A stretch of DNA of 64,000 bases, from NCBI RefSeq assembly GCF_900115085.1, contig NZ_FOVF01000004.1, positions 183,555-247,554 on the forward strand. The letters are read 5' to 3'. The notes under the pieces were generated by a model. That model saw nothing but the letters and a program-made list of their open reading frames with translations. It made no database searches and had not been told where the DNA came from. Shown here in pieces: positions 43,550 through 53,800 of this stretch (positions are counted from its first letter, which is position 1; every line of letters starts with the position of its first letter). The stretch is from Dokdonella immobilis (GTDB lineage Bacteria > Pseudomonadota > Gammaproteobacteria > Xanthomonadales > Rhodanobacteraceae). A program made the translations under genes and the position numbers.

Positions 43550-44634
43550 CCCGCGTCGACGTCGCCCTCGGCGAACGCAGCTACCCGATCCATATCGGCG
43601 CCGGCAGCCTGGCCGATGCCGCGCGCTGGCGACCCGCGATCGCGGGCCGCCATGTGCTCGTGCTGAGCAATACGGTGGTCGCGCCGCTGTATCTGGATCG
43701 CGTGGTCGCCGGCCTCGACGGTCTCGATCACACGATCGTGGTGCTCGACGATGGCGAGCAGCACAAGACGCTCGAGAACGTGGCCCGCATATTCGACGCG
43801 CTGGCCGCGCTCGGCGCCAGCCGCGACGCGACCCTGATCGCCCTCGGCGGCGGCGTGGTCGGCGACCTCGGCGGCTTCGCCGCCGCCTGCTGGATGCGCG
43901 GCATCGATTTCGTGCAGATGCCGACCACCCTGCTGGCCATGGTCGATTCCTCGGTGGGCGGCAAGACCGGGGTCAACCTGGCTGCCGGCAAGAACCTGGT
44001 CGGCGCCTTCCACCAGCCACGCGCGGTATTCATCGACACGCGCACCCTGGCCACCCTGCCCCGCCGCGAATACCTGGCCGGGCTGGCCGAGGTGGTCAAG
44101 TACGGCGCGATCGGTGATGCCGCCTTCTTCGCCTGGATCGAACGGCATGTCGAGGCCCTGCTGGCCCGCGACGAAGCGGCGCTGGACGAAGCCATCGCGC
44201 GCAGCTGCCGGCACAAGGCCGGCGTGGTCGCCCGCGACGAGCGCGAACTGGGCGAACGCGCCCTGCTCAACTTCGGCCACACCTTCGGCCATGCGATCGA
44301 GGTCGAGGCCGGTTATGGCGAACTGCTGCACGGCGAAGCGGTGGCGATCGGCATGGTCCTCGCCGCACGCCTGTCGGCGACCCTGGGCCGCGCCCCGCGC
44401 GCCGATGCCGAGCGCCTCGAGGCGCTGCTGCGGCGGCTCGACCTGCCAACCCGGCTGCCGGCCGGCTGCCAGCCCGAACGCCTGCTCGAGCGCATGCGTC
44501 TCGACAAGAAGTCGGTCAGTGGCCAGTTGCGGCTGATCCTGTGGACCGGTCTCGGCGCCGCGGATGTCGTTGCCGGCATCGACGAGTCGCGCATTCTCGC
44601 CGAGCTGGAAAACGACGTCGCCAACCTCGCCTGA
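43546..44634 (+). CDS. aroB: 3-dehydroquinate synthase
   Basis: NAD- and metal-dependent enzyme that cyclises DAHP to 3-dehydroquinate. 362 residues with [47 protein letters not shown], the metal ligands in KYGAI/E and [11 protein letters not shown], and [11 protein letters not shown]. The ATG overlaps the aroK stop (ATGA). Confidence 0.97.
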   Translation: MTRVDVALGERSYPIHIGAGSLADAARWRPAIAGRHVLVLSNTVVAPLYLDRVVAGLDGLDHTIVVLDDGEQHKTLENVARIFDALAALGASRDATLIALGGGVVGDLGGFAAACWMRGIDFVQMPTTLLAMVDSSVGGKTGVNLAAGKNLVGAFHQPRAVFIDTRTLATLPRREYLAGLAEVVKYGAIGDAAFFAWIERHVEALLARDEAALDEAIARSCRHKAGVVARDERELGERALLNFGHTFGHAIEVEAGYGELLHGEAVAIGMVLAARLSATLGRAPRADAERLEALLRRLDLPTRLPAGCQPERLLERMRLDKKSVSGQLRLILWTGLGAADVVAGIDESRILAELENDVANLA

Positions 44635-44689
44635 ACTGCGACGATTGCACGCGCAGCGCGTTTTGGCGATTGCGGGGTAAAATCGACCC

Positions 44690-44950
44690 ATGCGCATCTA
44701 TATGCAAACGCGTCCGGATGAATCCGAGGCGCCCCGCTTCTATCAGCTCAGCCTGCAGCAGGACCTGCTTGGCGGCTGGACCCTGTATCGCGAATGGGGT
44801 CAGCAGGGTGCGCGTTCGAGCCTCAAGCGCGAGGTCTATCTCGACCACGACAGCGCCCTGGCGGCCTTCGAGAAGGCGCGCGACTCGCAGGTCAAGCGCG
44901 GCTTCCGCGTCGTTTTCAGCCAGGGCATGGACAATTCCCGTGCGCATTGA
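44690..44950 (+). CDS. WGR-domain protein
   Basis: An 86-residue single-domain protein. The WGR motif is REWGQQG (about 35-41), preceded by RFYQLSLQQDLLGGWTLY and followed by a predicted helix with F-x-K-A-x-D-S-K-x-K-R-G-F, the usual layout. WGR domains bind nucleic acids in some proteins; here the role is unknown. No Shine-Dalgarno; TAAAAT ends 6 nt before the ATG. Its end overlaps the GTG start of the SPOR protein by 11 nt in another frame. Confidence 0.85.
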   Translation: MRIYMQTRPDESEAPRFYQLSLQQDLLGGWTLYREWGQQGARSSLKREVYLDHDSALAAFEKARDSQVKRGFRVVFSQGMDNSRAH

Positions 44951-45926
44951 CGTGCGTTGTCTGCGCTTCGTGCCGATCGCCGGCCTGTGCCTGGCGACGT
45001 TGCCGGCCGTGGCGTTCGAGCCCGGTACGAAGCATGTCTGCGTGCCCTCGTCCGACGGCCAGAGCTTTGACTGTCGCGACACGTCGGCCGCGGCGGCCGA
45101 ACCGGCACAGCATGAACCGGTGACCGGCGTGGCACCTGAAACGGCGCAGGCGAACCCGGTGCAGGCCGCCCCCGCGCCGGCAGCGCCCACCCGGATGCCG
45201 ATGGTCGAGCCGGCCCCAGCGGCCAGTCGCCCGCCCAGCTACCTGCTGCAGCAATCGGGTGATACCGGTCTTCCGCTGGAAGCGCCGGCGCCTGAACCCG
45301 CGACGGTATCCGAGCCGACTCCAGGATACGAACCGGCACCGGCTTCAGCCGCCGCTGCCACGCCGGCCGCCGAAACCGCGGTCGAGGCAAACCGGGCGCA
45401 AGCCGCGCCTGCAGTCGAAGTCGCCCCCGCGCCCGCGGCGGTCGAAGCGGCCCCGCTGCCGGCGGCCGAACCCGCCGCGTCGAAACCGACTGAGCCCAAG
45501 GCCGTCGACAGCGATGCTGCACGCACCGTGACTCCTGCGGCGGAATCCCGGACCGTGAATTCAGCGACGGGCACACCGCCCCCTGCCCCGGCGGCGTCGA
45601 AGCCTCTTGACGGCGTCCTCGGCGCAGAGGATTTTGCCCGTTTGCCAGGCGCCCACTACACCCTGGTCCTGGCCAGCGTGCGCGAGCCGGGCACGCTCGA
45701 CGCGCTGATCGCGGCCATGGCCGATCGACCCGGCGCGCTCTACCTGCTCAAATTCGGCATGCCGGACGGCACGTGGTACAGCCTGTGCTGGGCGGAATTC
45801 GACGATGTCGAGGCTGCTCGCGCAGCCCGCGTCCAGTTGCCCGACGAATCCACCCTGAGCTCGGGCTGGCCGCGCCGGATCGGTCTGCTGCAAGCCGAAA
45901 TTACCCGGGAGGCTCCGAACAGGTGA
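44940..45926 (+). CDS. Exported protein with Pro/Ala-rich linker and C-terminal SPOR domain
   Basis: A 328-residue protein with a signal peptide (about 1-23, [12 protein letters not shown]). Residues about 50-220 are low-complexity Pro/Ala/Glu, probably an extended linker through the periplasm. The C-terminal about 95 residues ([45 protein letters not shown]) look like a SPOR domain, which binds septal peptidoglycan; DamX sits in the same place after aroB in E. coli. The GTG at 44940 is the only start giving a signal peptide. Confidence 0.78.
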   Translation: MRIDVRCLRFVPIAGLCLATLPAVAFEPGTKHVCVPSSDGQSFDCRDTSAAAAEPAQHEPVTGVAPETAQANPVQAAPAPAAPTRMPMVEPAPAASRPPSYLLQQSGDTGLPLEAPAPEPATVSEPTPGYEPAPASAAAATPAAETAVEANRAQAAPAVEVAPAPAAVEAAPLPAAEPAASKPTEPKAVDSDAARTVTPAAESRTVNSATGTPPPAPAASKPLDGVLGAEDFARLPGAHYTLVLASVREPGTLDALIAAMADRPGALYLLKFGMPDGTWYSLCWAEFDDVEAARAARVQLPDESTLSSGWPRRIGLLQAEITREAPNR

Positions 45927-46029
45927 GTCTCTCGTCATGGCGTCGGCGCGCCTCGATCCTCAAGTCGGCAGGTGCCGAAATGCGTGTTCCATCCGTTCAG
46001 AGCCACCCCGGATAATCCCAGGAGTTCCC

Positions 46030-47076
46030 GTGACCGATCACCGCTTCCTGCGCGCGCTCAGGCGCGAGCCTGTCGACACCACGCCGGTCTGGATCATGCG
46101 CCAGGCCGGGCGCTATCTGCCCGAGTATCGGGCCACGCGCGAGCGCGCCGGCAGTTTCCTGGCCCTGGCAAAGACCCCCGAACTGGCCTGCGAAGTGACC
46201 CTGCAGCCGCTCGAGCGCTTCGATCTCGATGCGGCCATCCTGTTTTCCGACATCCTGACGATTCCCGATGCAATGGGCCTGGGCCTGCATTTCATCGAAG
46301 GCGAAGGCCCGAAATTCCATCATCCGTTGCGCACGCGCGAGGCGATCCTGAAGCTCGGCGTGCCCGATCCGGAAAGCGAGCTGCGCTATGTCACCGACGC
46401 GGTCCGCCTGATCCGCCGCGAACTCGCCGATCGCGTGCCCTTGATCGGATTCTCCGGCAGTCCGTGGACGCTGGCCTGCTACATGATCGAGGGCGGCGGC
46501 TCATCGAATTTCTCGAGCGCCAAGGCGCTGATGTGGGACGACCCGAAAACCCTGCACCACCTGCTCGACATCAATGCGCAGGCGGTCACGCGCTACCTTG
46601 CCGCGCAAGCGGCCGCCGGCGCCCAGACGCTGATGGTGTTCGACACCTGGGGCGGCATGCTCGCGCCGGATGCGTTCATCGAATTCTCACAGCGCTACCT
46701 GACCGTCATAGCGCAGTCGCTCAAGGCCGCCCCGACCACGCGCGACATTCCGCTGATCCTGTTTTCGAAGGGCGCCAACGGCCATCTCGAAGGCCTCGCC
46801 GACAGCGGTTGCGATGCGCTTGGCCTGGACTGGACGATCCGCCTTTCCGAAGCGCGCCAGCGCGTCGGCGCGCGCGTCGCCCTGCAGGGCAACCTCGATC
46901 CGGCGACCCTGGCCGCGAATCCGCAGGCGATCCGCGCTGCGGTCCGGGCCACCCTGGCCGATTTCGGCGACGGCCCCGGCCACGTGTTCAATCTCGGCCA
47001 CGGCATCACCCCCGACATCGATCCCGACCATGTCGCCGTGCTGGTCGATGCGGTGCATGAATTCGGGCGACGCTGA
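46030..47076 (+). CDS. hemE: Uroporphyrinogen decarboxylase
   Basis: Decarboxylates uroporphyrinogen III to coproporphyrinogen III in haem synthesis. 348 residues with the signatures [31 protein letters not shown] (catalytic Asp), [19 protein letters not shown] and NLGHGITP near the C-terminus. The GTG at 46030 has AGGAG 6 nt upstream and gives the family N-terminus; a longer frame from 45937 lacks signals. Confidence 0.96.
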   Translation: MTDHRFLRALRREPVDTTPVWIMRQAGRYLPEYRATRERAGSFLALAKTPELACEVTLQPLERFDLDAAILFSDILTIPDAMGLGLHFIEGEGPKFHHPLRTREAILKLGVPDPESELRYVTDAVRLIRRELADRVPLIGFSGSPWTLACYMIEGGGSSNFSSAKALMWDDPKTLHHLLDINAQAVTRYLAAQAAAGAQTLMVFDTWGGMLAPDAFIEFSQRYLTVIAQSLKAAPTTRDIPLILFSKGANGHLEGLADSGCDALGLDWTIRLSEARQRVGARVALQGNLDPATLAANPQAIRAAVRATLADFGDGPGHVFNLGHGITPDIDPDHVAVLVDAVHEFGRR

Positions 47077-47085
47077 GCGCCGCCC

Positions 47086-48156
47086 ATGCGATACGCAAGA
47101 CTGATGCCGATGCGCCGCAGCGCGTTGGGCGTGCGTGGTCGGATCCACACCTGGCTGATCGCGATCGCGTTGCTGCCGACGCTCTGCAGTGCTCGCGACA
47201 CGCCTGCCGTGGCCGCTATGCAGCAAGCCGGGCCAGCACAGACGTCCACCCTCGAAACGATCGTGGTCAGCGGCGAACAGCCGGGACCCGGCCTGTGGAA
47301 GGTCAGCAAGGGCGAGCATGTGCTTTGGATCCTCGGTACCCTGAGCCCGCTACCGAAGAAGATGACCTGGGTCTCGCGTGACATCGAGGCGACCATCGCC
47401 CGCTCGCAACAGGTCCTTCTCGTGCCGAGCGCGTCGCTCAGCGTCAAGGGCGGCATGCTGCGCGGACTGTTCCTGCTGCCCTCGCTGATCGGAGCGCGCA
47501 ACAATCCCGGCGATGCCCGCCTCGTCGACGTCGTTCCGGCCGACCTCCATGCGCGCTGGAGTACGCTCAAGCAGCGCTACATCGGCCGCGACCGCGGCAT
47601 CGAGAAGCGCCGGCCACTGTTCGCCGCACAGGAGCTCTACGTGGAGGCGATCAAGGCCGCGGACATGTCGCTCGACGACGTCGTCAGCAAGTCGGTGAAG
47701 AAGACCGCGCGACGACAGAAGGTCGAGCTGGTCGAGCCTCACCTCGAACTTCGCATCGAAGCGCCCGGCAAGGCCGTTCGCGAATTCAAGAAATCCGCCC
47801 TCGACGACATCGACTGCTTTGCCAAGACCATGGCGCGGCTCGAGACCGACCTCGAAGCGATGAAACTGCGCGCCAATGCCTGGGCCAGCGGCGATATCGA
47901 GGCGATCCGCGCGCTGCCCTACGACGACCAGTTCCAGGCCTGCGGCGATGCCGTGCTCAAGGCCGGCGTGGTCGAGGAGCGCGGTCTCGGCGATCTCCGC
48001 GAACGCATCGCCCGGGTCTGGCTCGAGGCGGCGGAAGGCGCGCTCGAACGCAACGAATCGACCCTGGCGATCCTGCCGATCCGCATCCTGCTGCAACCCG
48101 ACGGTGCATTGTCGGCCCTACGTGATCGCGGCTACGCCATCGAAGAGCCGCAATAG
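47086..48156 (+). CDS. TraB/GumN-family protein
   Basis: A 356-residue exported protein with a hydrophobic N-terminal segment (about 18-33). The TraB/GumN core appears as GLWKVSKGEHVLWILGTLSPLP near 70-95 and the C-terminal NESTLAILPIRILLQPDGALSALRDRGYAIEEP; these proteins are distant relatives of the Tiki metalloproteases, but catalytic residues are not certain here. It begins 9 nt after the hemE stop. After it comes 111 nt with a TACACT box and the poly-G tract. Confidence 0.82.
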   Translation: MRYARLMPMRRSALGVRGRIHTWLIAIALLPTLCSARDTPAVAAMQQAGPAQTSTLETIVVSGEQPGPGLWKVSKGEHVLWILGTLSPLPKKMTWVSRDIEATIARSQQVLLVPSASLSVKGGMLRGLFLLPSLIGARNNPGDARLVDVVPADLHARWSTLKQRYIGRDRGIEKRRPLFAAQELYVEAIKAADMSLDDVVSKSVKKTARRQKVELVEPHLELRIEAPGKAVREFKKSALDDIDCFAKTMARLETDLEAMKLRANAWASGDIEAIRALPYDDQFQACGDAVLKAGVVEERGLGDLRERIARVWLEAAEGALERNESTLAILPIRILLQPDGALSALRDRGYAIEEPQ

Positions 48157-48240
48157 GGCTGACCGCTTTCGCCTGCCGCGCGGTCGACGAAGAAGGTGCG
48201 AACCGCAGGCTGCATTTGACGGTACACTCGCCGCACTCGC

Positions 48241-48261
48241 GGGGGGGGGGGGGGAGGGGGG
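48241..48261 (+). repeat. Poly-G tract G14-A-G6 immediately upstream of the amine oxidase gene
   Basis: Fourteen consecutive G (48241-48254), one A, then six G, ending 6 nt before the ATG at 48268; the 3' part (GGGGGGAAG) is the ribosome-binding site. TTGACG at 48216-48221 and TACACT at 48223-48228 lie upstream, too close to each other to be one promoter. Tract-length change could alter expression of the whole three-gene set. Confidence 0.9.
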
Positions 48262-48267
48262 AAGCGC

Positions 48268-49878
48268 ATGCACGACGATGCTCGGCAAGGCGGGATGACT
48301 CGGCGGCAGCTGCTGCGCATGATCGGCATGAGTGCCGGCAGCGCGGCCATGTACCAGGCGATGACCAGCCTCGGCTTCGCCGCCGAATCGGATTTCCACG
48401 GCGTGCCGCAACTCGGCGCCGCCCCGAAGGGCGCCTCGGTACTGGTGCTCGGTGCCGGCATCGCCGGCATGGTCGCGGCCCTCGAACTGCGCAAGGCCGG
48501 CTATGCCGTGCAGGTACTCGAATACAACGCGCGCGCCGGTGGACGCAACTGGAGCTTGCGCGGCGGCGACACCTACACCGAACTCGGCGGTGAAACCCAG
48601 CGCTGCGGATTCGCGCCCGGCCAGTACATCAATCCCGGCCCCTGGCGCCTGCCGCACCATCACCGCGGCATCCTCGGCTACTGCCGGCAGTTCAACATCC
48701 CGCTCGAGAATTTCGTCCAGGTCAACTACAACGCCTACCTGCACACGACCTCGGCTGGCGACGGCAAGCCGCAACGCTATCGGACCGTGCGCGCCGACTA
48801 CCACGGCCACGTCGCCGAACTGCTGGCCAAGGCAACCCGCAGCAACCAGCTCGATGCCGCGGTCAGCAAGGAAGACCAGGAAAAATTGCTGGCCTCACTG
48901 CAATGGTGGGGCGCGCTCGACAGGGACTACCGGTACACGCGCAGCCGCGACAGCAGCGATCGGCGCGGCTACGACAAGGACGCCGGCGGCGGACTCTCGG
49001 GCGACCCGGTCCCTTCGACACCGATGGGACTCGGCGACGTGCTCGGCAAGACCCTGTGGGGGCGCCTGCCGTTCGGCGATCTTTACGAAATGCAGACCAC
49101 CCTGATGCAGCCGGTCGGCGGCATGGACCGCATCGGCCTGGCCTTCGCGCGCGAGCTCGACGGACTGATCCGCTATCGGGCCAGGGTCCTCGACATCCAC
49201 CAGGACGAACACGGCGTGCGTGTCGCCTTCGAGGACACGGCCGAGCCCGGCAGCCGGCACCAAGCCAGCGCCGACTGGTGCGTGTGCACGATTCCCCTGT
49301 CGATCCTGGGCCAGATTCCGATCAATGTCGGCCAGGCCATGGCCGATGCGATCGCCGCCGTGCCGTACGCGGCCTCGGTCAAGATCGGCCTGCAGTTCAA
49401 GCGCCGCTTCTGGGAACAGGACGAGGCCATCTACGGCGGCATCAGCTACACCGACCAGCCGATCGACACGATCAGCTATCCGAGCCACGGCTACCATGAC
49501 AGCGGCAAGGCCGTGCTGCTCGGCGCCTACGCGTTCGGCGCCCATGCCATGCAGTTCACCGCGATGAGCCCGGCCCAACGCATCGAGGCCGCGCTCGAAC
49601 AGGGCAGCCGCATCCATCCGCAATACCGCGCCGAATTCGAAAACGGCGTCTCGGTGGCCTGGCACCGCTCGCCGTTCACGCTCGGCTGCTTTGGCCTGTG
49701 GACCGAAGCGGCGCGCGCGAAGCACTATCGGAACCTGTGCGCGATCGATGGCCGCATCGCCCTGGCTGGCGAGCACGCCTCGCAGTTGCCGGCTTGGCAG
49801 GAAGGTGCCGTGACTTCGGCGCTCGATGCGATCGAGCGCCTGCACCATCGCGCGCTGGCGCAGGGGGCCGCCGCATGA
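48268..49878 (+). CDS. Tat-exported flavin amine oxidase/dehydrogenase
   Basis: A 536-residue flavoprotein of the monoamine-oxidase family. R12-R13 in TRRQLLRM followed by a hydrophobic stretch is a Tat signal, so it should work folded in the periplasm. The FAD-binding motif is LGAGIAGMVA (G62, G64, G67) with LEYNARAGGRN downstream, and the C-terminal ALAGEHASQLPAWQEGAV is the usual FAD-contacting end. The substrate is not evident. The start could also be M10 (48295, AAGG upstream). Its stop overlaps the cytochrome gene by 4 nt, which suggests electrons go to cytochrome c rather than O2, as in the NicA2/CycN pair. Confidence 0.88.
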   Translation: MHDDARQGGMTRRQLLRMIGMSAGSAAMYQAMTSLGFAAESDFHGVPQLGAAPKGASVLVLGAGIAGMVAALELRKAGYAVQVLEYNARAGGRNWSLRGGDTYTELGGETQRCGFAPGQYINPGPWRLPHHHRGILGYCRQFNIPLENFVQVNYNAYLHTTSAGDGKPQRYRTVRADYHGHVAELLAKATRSNQLDAAVSKEDQEKLLASLQWWGALDRDYRYTRSRDSSDRRGYDKDAGGGLSGDPVPSTPMGLGDVLGKTLWGRLPFGDLYEMQTTLMQPVGGMDRIGLAFARELDGLIRYRARVLDIHQDEHGVRVAFEDTAEPGSRHQASADWCVCTIPLSILGQIPINVGQAMADAIAAVPYAASVKIGLQFKRRFWEQDEAIYGGISYTDQPIDTISYPSHGYHDSGKAVLLGAYAFGAHAMQFTAMSPAQRIEAALEQGSRIHPQYRAEFENGVSVAWHRSPFTLGCFGLWTEAARAKHYRNLCAIDGRIALAGEHASQLPAWQEGAVTSALDAIERLHHRALAQGAAA

Positions 49879-50321
49879 ACACCGCAACGTGGGATCGCCA
49901 CCTCCTCGCGAACGGCGTATTGCTGTTCTGTAGCTTCATGGCCTGCGCGATCGGTCCGGCGCGGGCCGCGGATCCGGATCTACCGGGCATGTTCGATTTT
50001 TCCGATGGCGAACAGGTCTATACGCACCTGTGTCAAGGCTGCCACATGCCGGATGGACGCGGCGCGCAGGGCGCCGGCCACTACCCGGCCCTGGCCGGCG
50101 ACCCGGCCCTGGCCTCGGCCAATTTCGTCGCCGCGACCATTCTGAACGGCCGACGCAACATGCCATCCTTCAAGCATGACGAGAACTTCGAATTCTTCTT
50201 CGGCCCGACCTGGCTGACCGATACCCAGGTCGCCAATGTCGTCAACTACGTGCGCACGCATTTCGGCAACCGCTTCGAAGGGGCGATCACGCCTGCCGAG
50301 GTCGCGACACTGCATCCCTGA
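49875..50321 (+). CDS. Small periplasmic c-type cytochrome
   Basis: A 148-residue monohaem cytochrome c. Signal peptide about 1-31 (LLFCSFMACAIGPARA). Haem attachment C53-x-x-C56-H57 (CQGCH) with DGEQVYTHLC before it, and the axial Met probably M96 (RRNMPSFKH); TDTQVANVVNYVRTHFGN is the usual C-terminal helix. It starts in the ATGA overlap with the flavoprotein gene, and is its likely electron acceptor. Confidence 0.9.
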   Translation: MNTATWDRHLLANGVLLFCSFMACAIGPARAADPDLPGMFDFSDGEQVYTHLCQGCHMPDGRGAQGAGHYPALAGDPALASANFVAATILNGRRNMPSFKHDENFEFFFGPTWLTDTQVANVVNYVRTHFGNRFEGAITPAEVATLHP

Positions 50322-50338
50322 CCCGCGAGGAATCGATC

Positions 50339-50836
50339 ATGCGACCCATCCCCTGCCGCCTCATCGCACTGCTCCTGCTCGTGCCGTCAATGGCCGGCGC
50401 GGAGGACGTCATCCGCCACAAGCTGCCCGTCAACAGCACGTTCCCGATCGCCGCCGCGGTCGAGGTGCCGGCCGGCGCAACCACCGTCTACCTGAGCGGA
50501 AAAGTGCCGCCGGCGATCGACGACAAGGCGCCGCGCGACAGCGTGGCTGCCTATGGCGATACCGAGCGCCAGACCGTCGGCGTGCTCGGCGCGATCCGCG
50601 ACCAGCTCAAGGGCCTCGGCCTCGGCATGGGCGACGTCGTGAAAATGCAGGTCTTCCTGGTCGGCGATCCTGACAAGGGTGGCAAGATGGATTTTGCCGG
50701 GTTCATGAAAGGCTACACGCAGTTCTTCGGTACCGCGGAACAGCCGAACCTGCCTTCGCGCTCGGCGATGCAGGTCGCGGCCCTGGCCAATCCGGGCTTC
50801 CTGGTCGAGATCGAAGTGACCGCGGTACGCCCCTGA
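50339..50836 (+). CDS. RidA-family protein with a signal peptide
   Basis: A 165-residue Rid protein. RidA enzymes hydrolyse reactive enamine/imine intermediates. The conserved Arg is R141 (LPSRSAMQVAALA) and the Glu is E157 (FLVEIEVTAV); VKMQVFLV and YLSGKVPP are typical too. Unusually, residues 1-21 are a clear signal peptide (LIALLLLVPSMAGA-ED), so the protein belongs to the periplasm, where the flavoprotein product would form. 17 nt after the cytochrome gene; GAGGA precedes the ATG. Confidence 0.9.
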   Translation: MRPIPCRLIALLLLVPSMAGAEDVIRHKLPVNSTFPIAAAVEVPAGATTVYLSGKVPPAIDDKAPRDSVAAYGDTERQTVGVLGAIRDQLKGLGLGMGDVVKMQVFLVGDPDKGGKMDFAGFMKGYTQFFGTAEQPNLPSRSAMQVAALANPGFLVEIEVTAVRP

Positions 50837-50875
50837 GGGCTTGCTGCACTGGCCACGCTGGCCTCCGTCTCGGGG

Positions 50876-53800
50876 TCAGCCGTCCGATCCTGTGCGCTCC
50901 CGCAACCATGGCGCCATCGCCCGTTCGAGGACCGCGCTGCTGAGCGGCTTGCGCAGGAAACCGTCCATGCCGGCCGCGCGTGCCTTCGCCTCCTCGTCGC
51001 CGGTGGCGCGCGCGGTGATCGCGATCAACGGCAGGTGCCGACCGCCGCCTTCGCGGTCGCGCAGAAGCCGCGCCAGCTGCAGGCCGTCGATGCCAGGCAG
51101 GTCGAGATCGACCAGGGCCAGGTCGATGCCCGGATCCTCGAGGGCGGCCAGCGCAGCCAGACCGTGCGCGGCATGCGTGATGCGGTGACCGGCCGCCTCG
51201 AGCATGCCGACGACGACCGCGGCGATGGTCGCATCGTCCTCGACCACGAGGATATGTGCGGCGGTCGCGTTTTCGTCCGCAACGGAATTCGGCGAGTGTA
51301 GGCGGTCGTCGAAGCGGCGTGCCGGAGTCGGCTGGTCCGGCGCGCGTGGCGCGACTTCGGTCAGCGGCAGGCGGATCGTGAAACGCGTGCCTTCGCCGAG
51401 CGCGCTCTCGACGTCGATGCGTCCGCCCATCAGGTCGACCAGCTCCTGGCAGATCGACAGGCCGAGGCCACTGCCGCCATAGCGCGGGGTGACCCCGGCG
51501 GATTGCTCGAAGCGACCGAACAGGCGTTCGCGCATGTCCGAATTCATGCCCGGACCGGTATCGCTGACGACGAATTCGAGCGAGCCGTCGGCGGACTTGC
51601 CGAGTTCGACGCGGATCGTGCCGCGCTCGGTGAACTTCAGGGCGTTGTTGACCAGGTTGAGCAGGACCTGCTTGATGCGGGTGGCATCGCCGCTGACCGA
51701 AGCCGGTACCGAGGCGTCGATGCGCGAGAGCAGTTGCAGGCCCTTCTTTTCCGCCAGCGGCCCTTCGAGGGCGACCACCTCGCGCACGACCTGGGCCGGG
51801 TCTAGCGCGCGACGGTCGAGTTCGAGCTTGCCGGCCTCGATGCGGGCGAGGTCGAGGCTGTCGTTGACCAGGCGCAGCATGAGGTCGCCCGAACGGCTGA
51901 TGGCCTCGGCGTAGCCGCGTTGGCGCTCGTCCAGCGGCGTCGCGCGCAGCAACTCGGCCATGCCGAGCACGCCGGTCATCGGCGTGCGGATTTCATGGCT
52001 CATGGTGGCCAGGAAGGCGGACTTGGCGGTAGCCAGTTCTTCGGCCGCGCGGCGCTTCTGTTCGGCAAGCGCGAAGGCATGCCGCTGATTCACACGATTG
52101 CGCCAGCTGCGCAATACGAGCAGCAGGCCGAGTGCCGCGAGGACCAGGTAAGCCAGATAGGCCGTGGGCGTTCGCCAGGGCGGAGAAGCCACCGATACGG
52201 CCAGGCTCGCGGTGGTCTCGCTCCAGACGCCATCGGCATTCGCCGCGCGCACCTGCAACCGGTAGCGACCCGCCGGCAACTGCGAGAACACGCGCTCGCC
52301 GCGCGCACCGGTGTCGACCCATTCCTTGTCGAATCCTTCGAGCCGGAAGCGGTAGCTGTTGCCGCCCGGATTGAGAAACGACAATGCGCGCGCCTCGATC
52401 GTCAGGTCGCGATCGGCATGCGCGAGGGCGATCGGCTGGTCCGGGTCCAAGCCGACGACACCACCTTCGCGGCGCACCGAAACCGCGGCAATGCGCAACG
52501 GCGGCGGCGGCGAATCCAGCGAGATCGCGGCCGGATCGAAGGCGACCAGCCCGGCGCGCGTGTTGGCATAGACGACGCCGTCGTTGGCCACGGCGAAGTT
52601 GCCGATGATTTCCGCGCTCGGCAAACCATCGCGCTCGCTGAAGCGCCGGATCGCATGGCTGCGCGCGTCGAGTCGCCACAGACCGCGTGGACTCGCCGCC
52701 CAGATCGCCTGGTCGGCGGCGACCAGCAGGTCGCTGACCTGCATGGCCGGCCAACCGTCCCGACTGTCGAATCGCTGCGCGAGTACGAGGCCCGCGTCAT
52801 TCAGATCGTAGCGTTCGAGCGCGCCGAGGCGATGCAGCCAGAGCGCCCCTGCCGTATCGAAAGCCAGCGCCTGGACCGAATCGTCCGGCGACCCGACCGC
52901 CGCAACGAAGCGATCGGCAGCGCGATCGTAGCGTTCGATACCCGAGGTCGTCGCAAGCCAGGGCGCGGCCAGACGATCCAGCGCCATGCCCGCGATGTCG
53001 GCGTTGCCAATGCCGCCATTCGCCATCGAGTAGCCGCGGATGGCCAGGTTAGACGGGTCGATGCGGGCCACGCCACCGCCGCGCAGGCTGGCCCAGAGCA
53101 TGCCGTCGGGCGTGCGCAGCAGACGATTGACGTAGCCTTGCGGCAAGCCGTCCCTGGTTCCCTCGGCGAGCGGAAGTTCGATGTGCGATCCGTCCTTGAG
53201 CGCGTAGCGGCGAATTCCCCGATAGTGGCCGAGCCAGAGCTGGTCGCCGACCCGCAACAGTGACCGCAGTACGCTGCCCTGCACGGAGAAGCGCCCTCCG
53301 AGGCGCTCGACGCGGCCGCTCGCCGCGTCGATATGGTCGACACCATCGCGCCCGCTGCTGACCCAGACGCCTCCCTCGCTGTCGACGCTGACCGCCTCCG
53401 GAGCCGAATGCTGCAAGCTGTGCTCGTCGCCGGGGCGATGCCGCCAGGTCGAGAAATTGCGCCAGCGTGCCGGCAGCCGCGCGATGCCGCCATCGAGCAG
53501 GGCGATCCAGAGCCCGCCTTCGCGATCGCGCAGGATATCCATGACCCGCGTCGAAGGCAGCTCGCCGGGCAGGGAGTCGCCGCCACCGAAACGCTGCTCG
53601 CCTTCGCCGTCGATGCGCCAAAGTCCGCCCGTGGTGCCGATCCAGAATTCATTGGCGGATTCGGACAGCACGGCCATGGTGGCGACGCGCGATGGCGGCG
53701 TGAACAGAACGCCACCTTCGGAAAGATCGGGCATGACCCTGGCCACGCCGTAGTCGCTGCCGACCAGCATGCTGCCATCGGCCTGCGCACGCAGGCTGCC

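Noticed and set aside
51920..53263. 447-codon plus-strand frame within the hybrid sensor gene
   Set aside because: Shadow of the propeller/kinase gene; composition and lack of domain argue against it.
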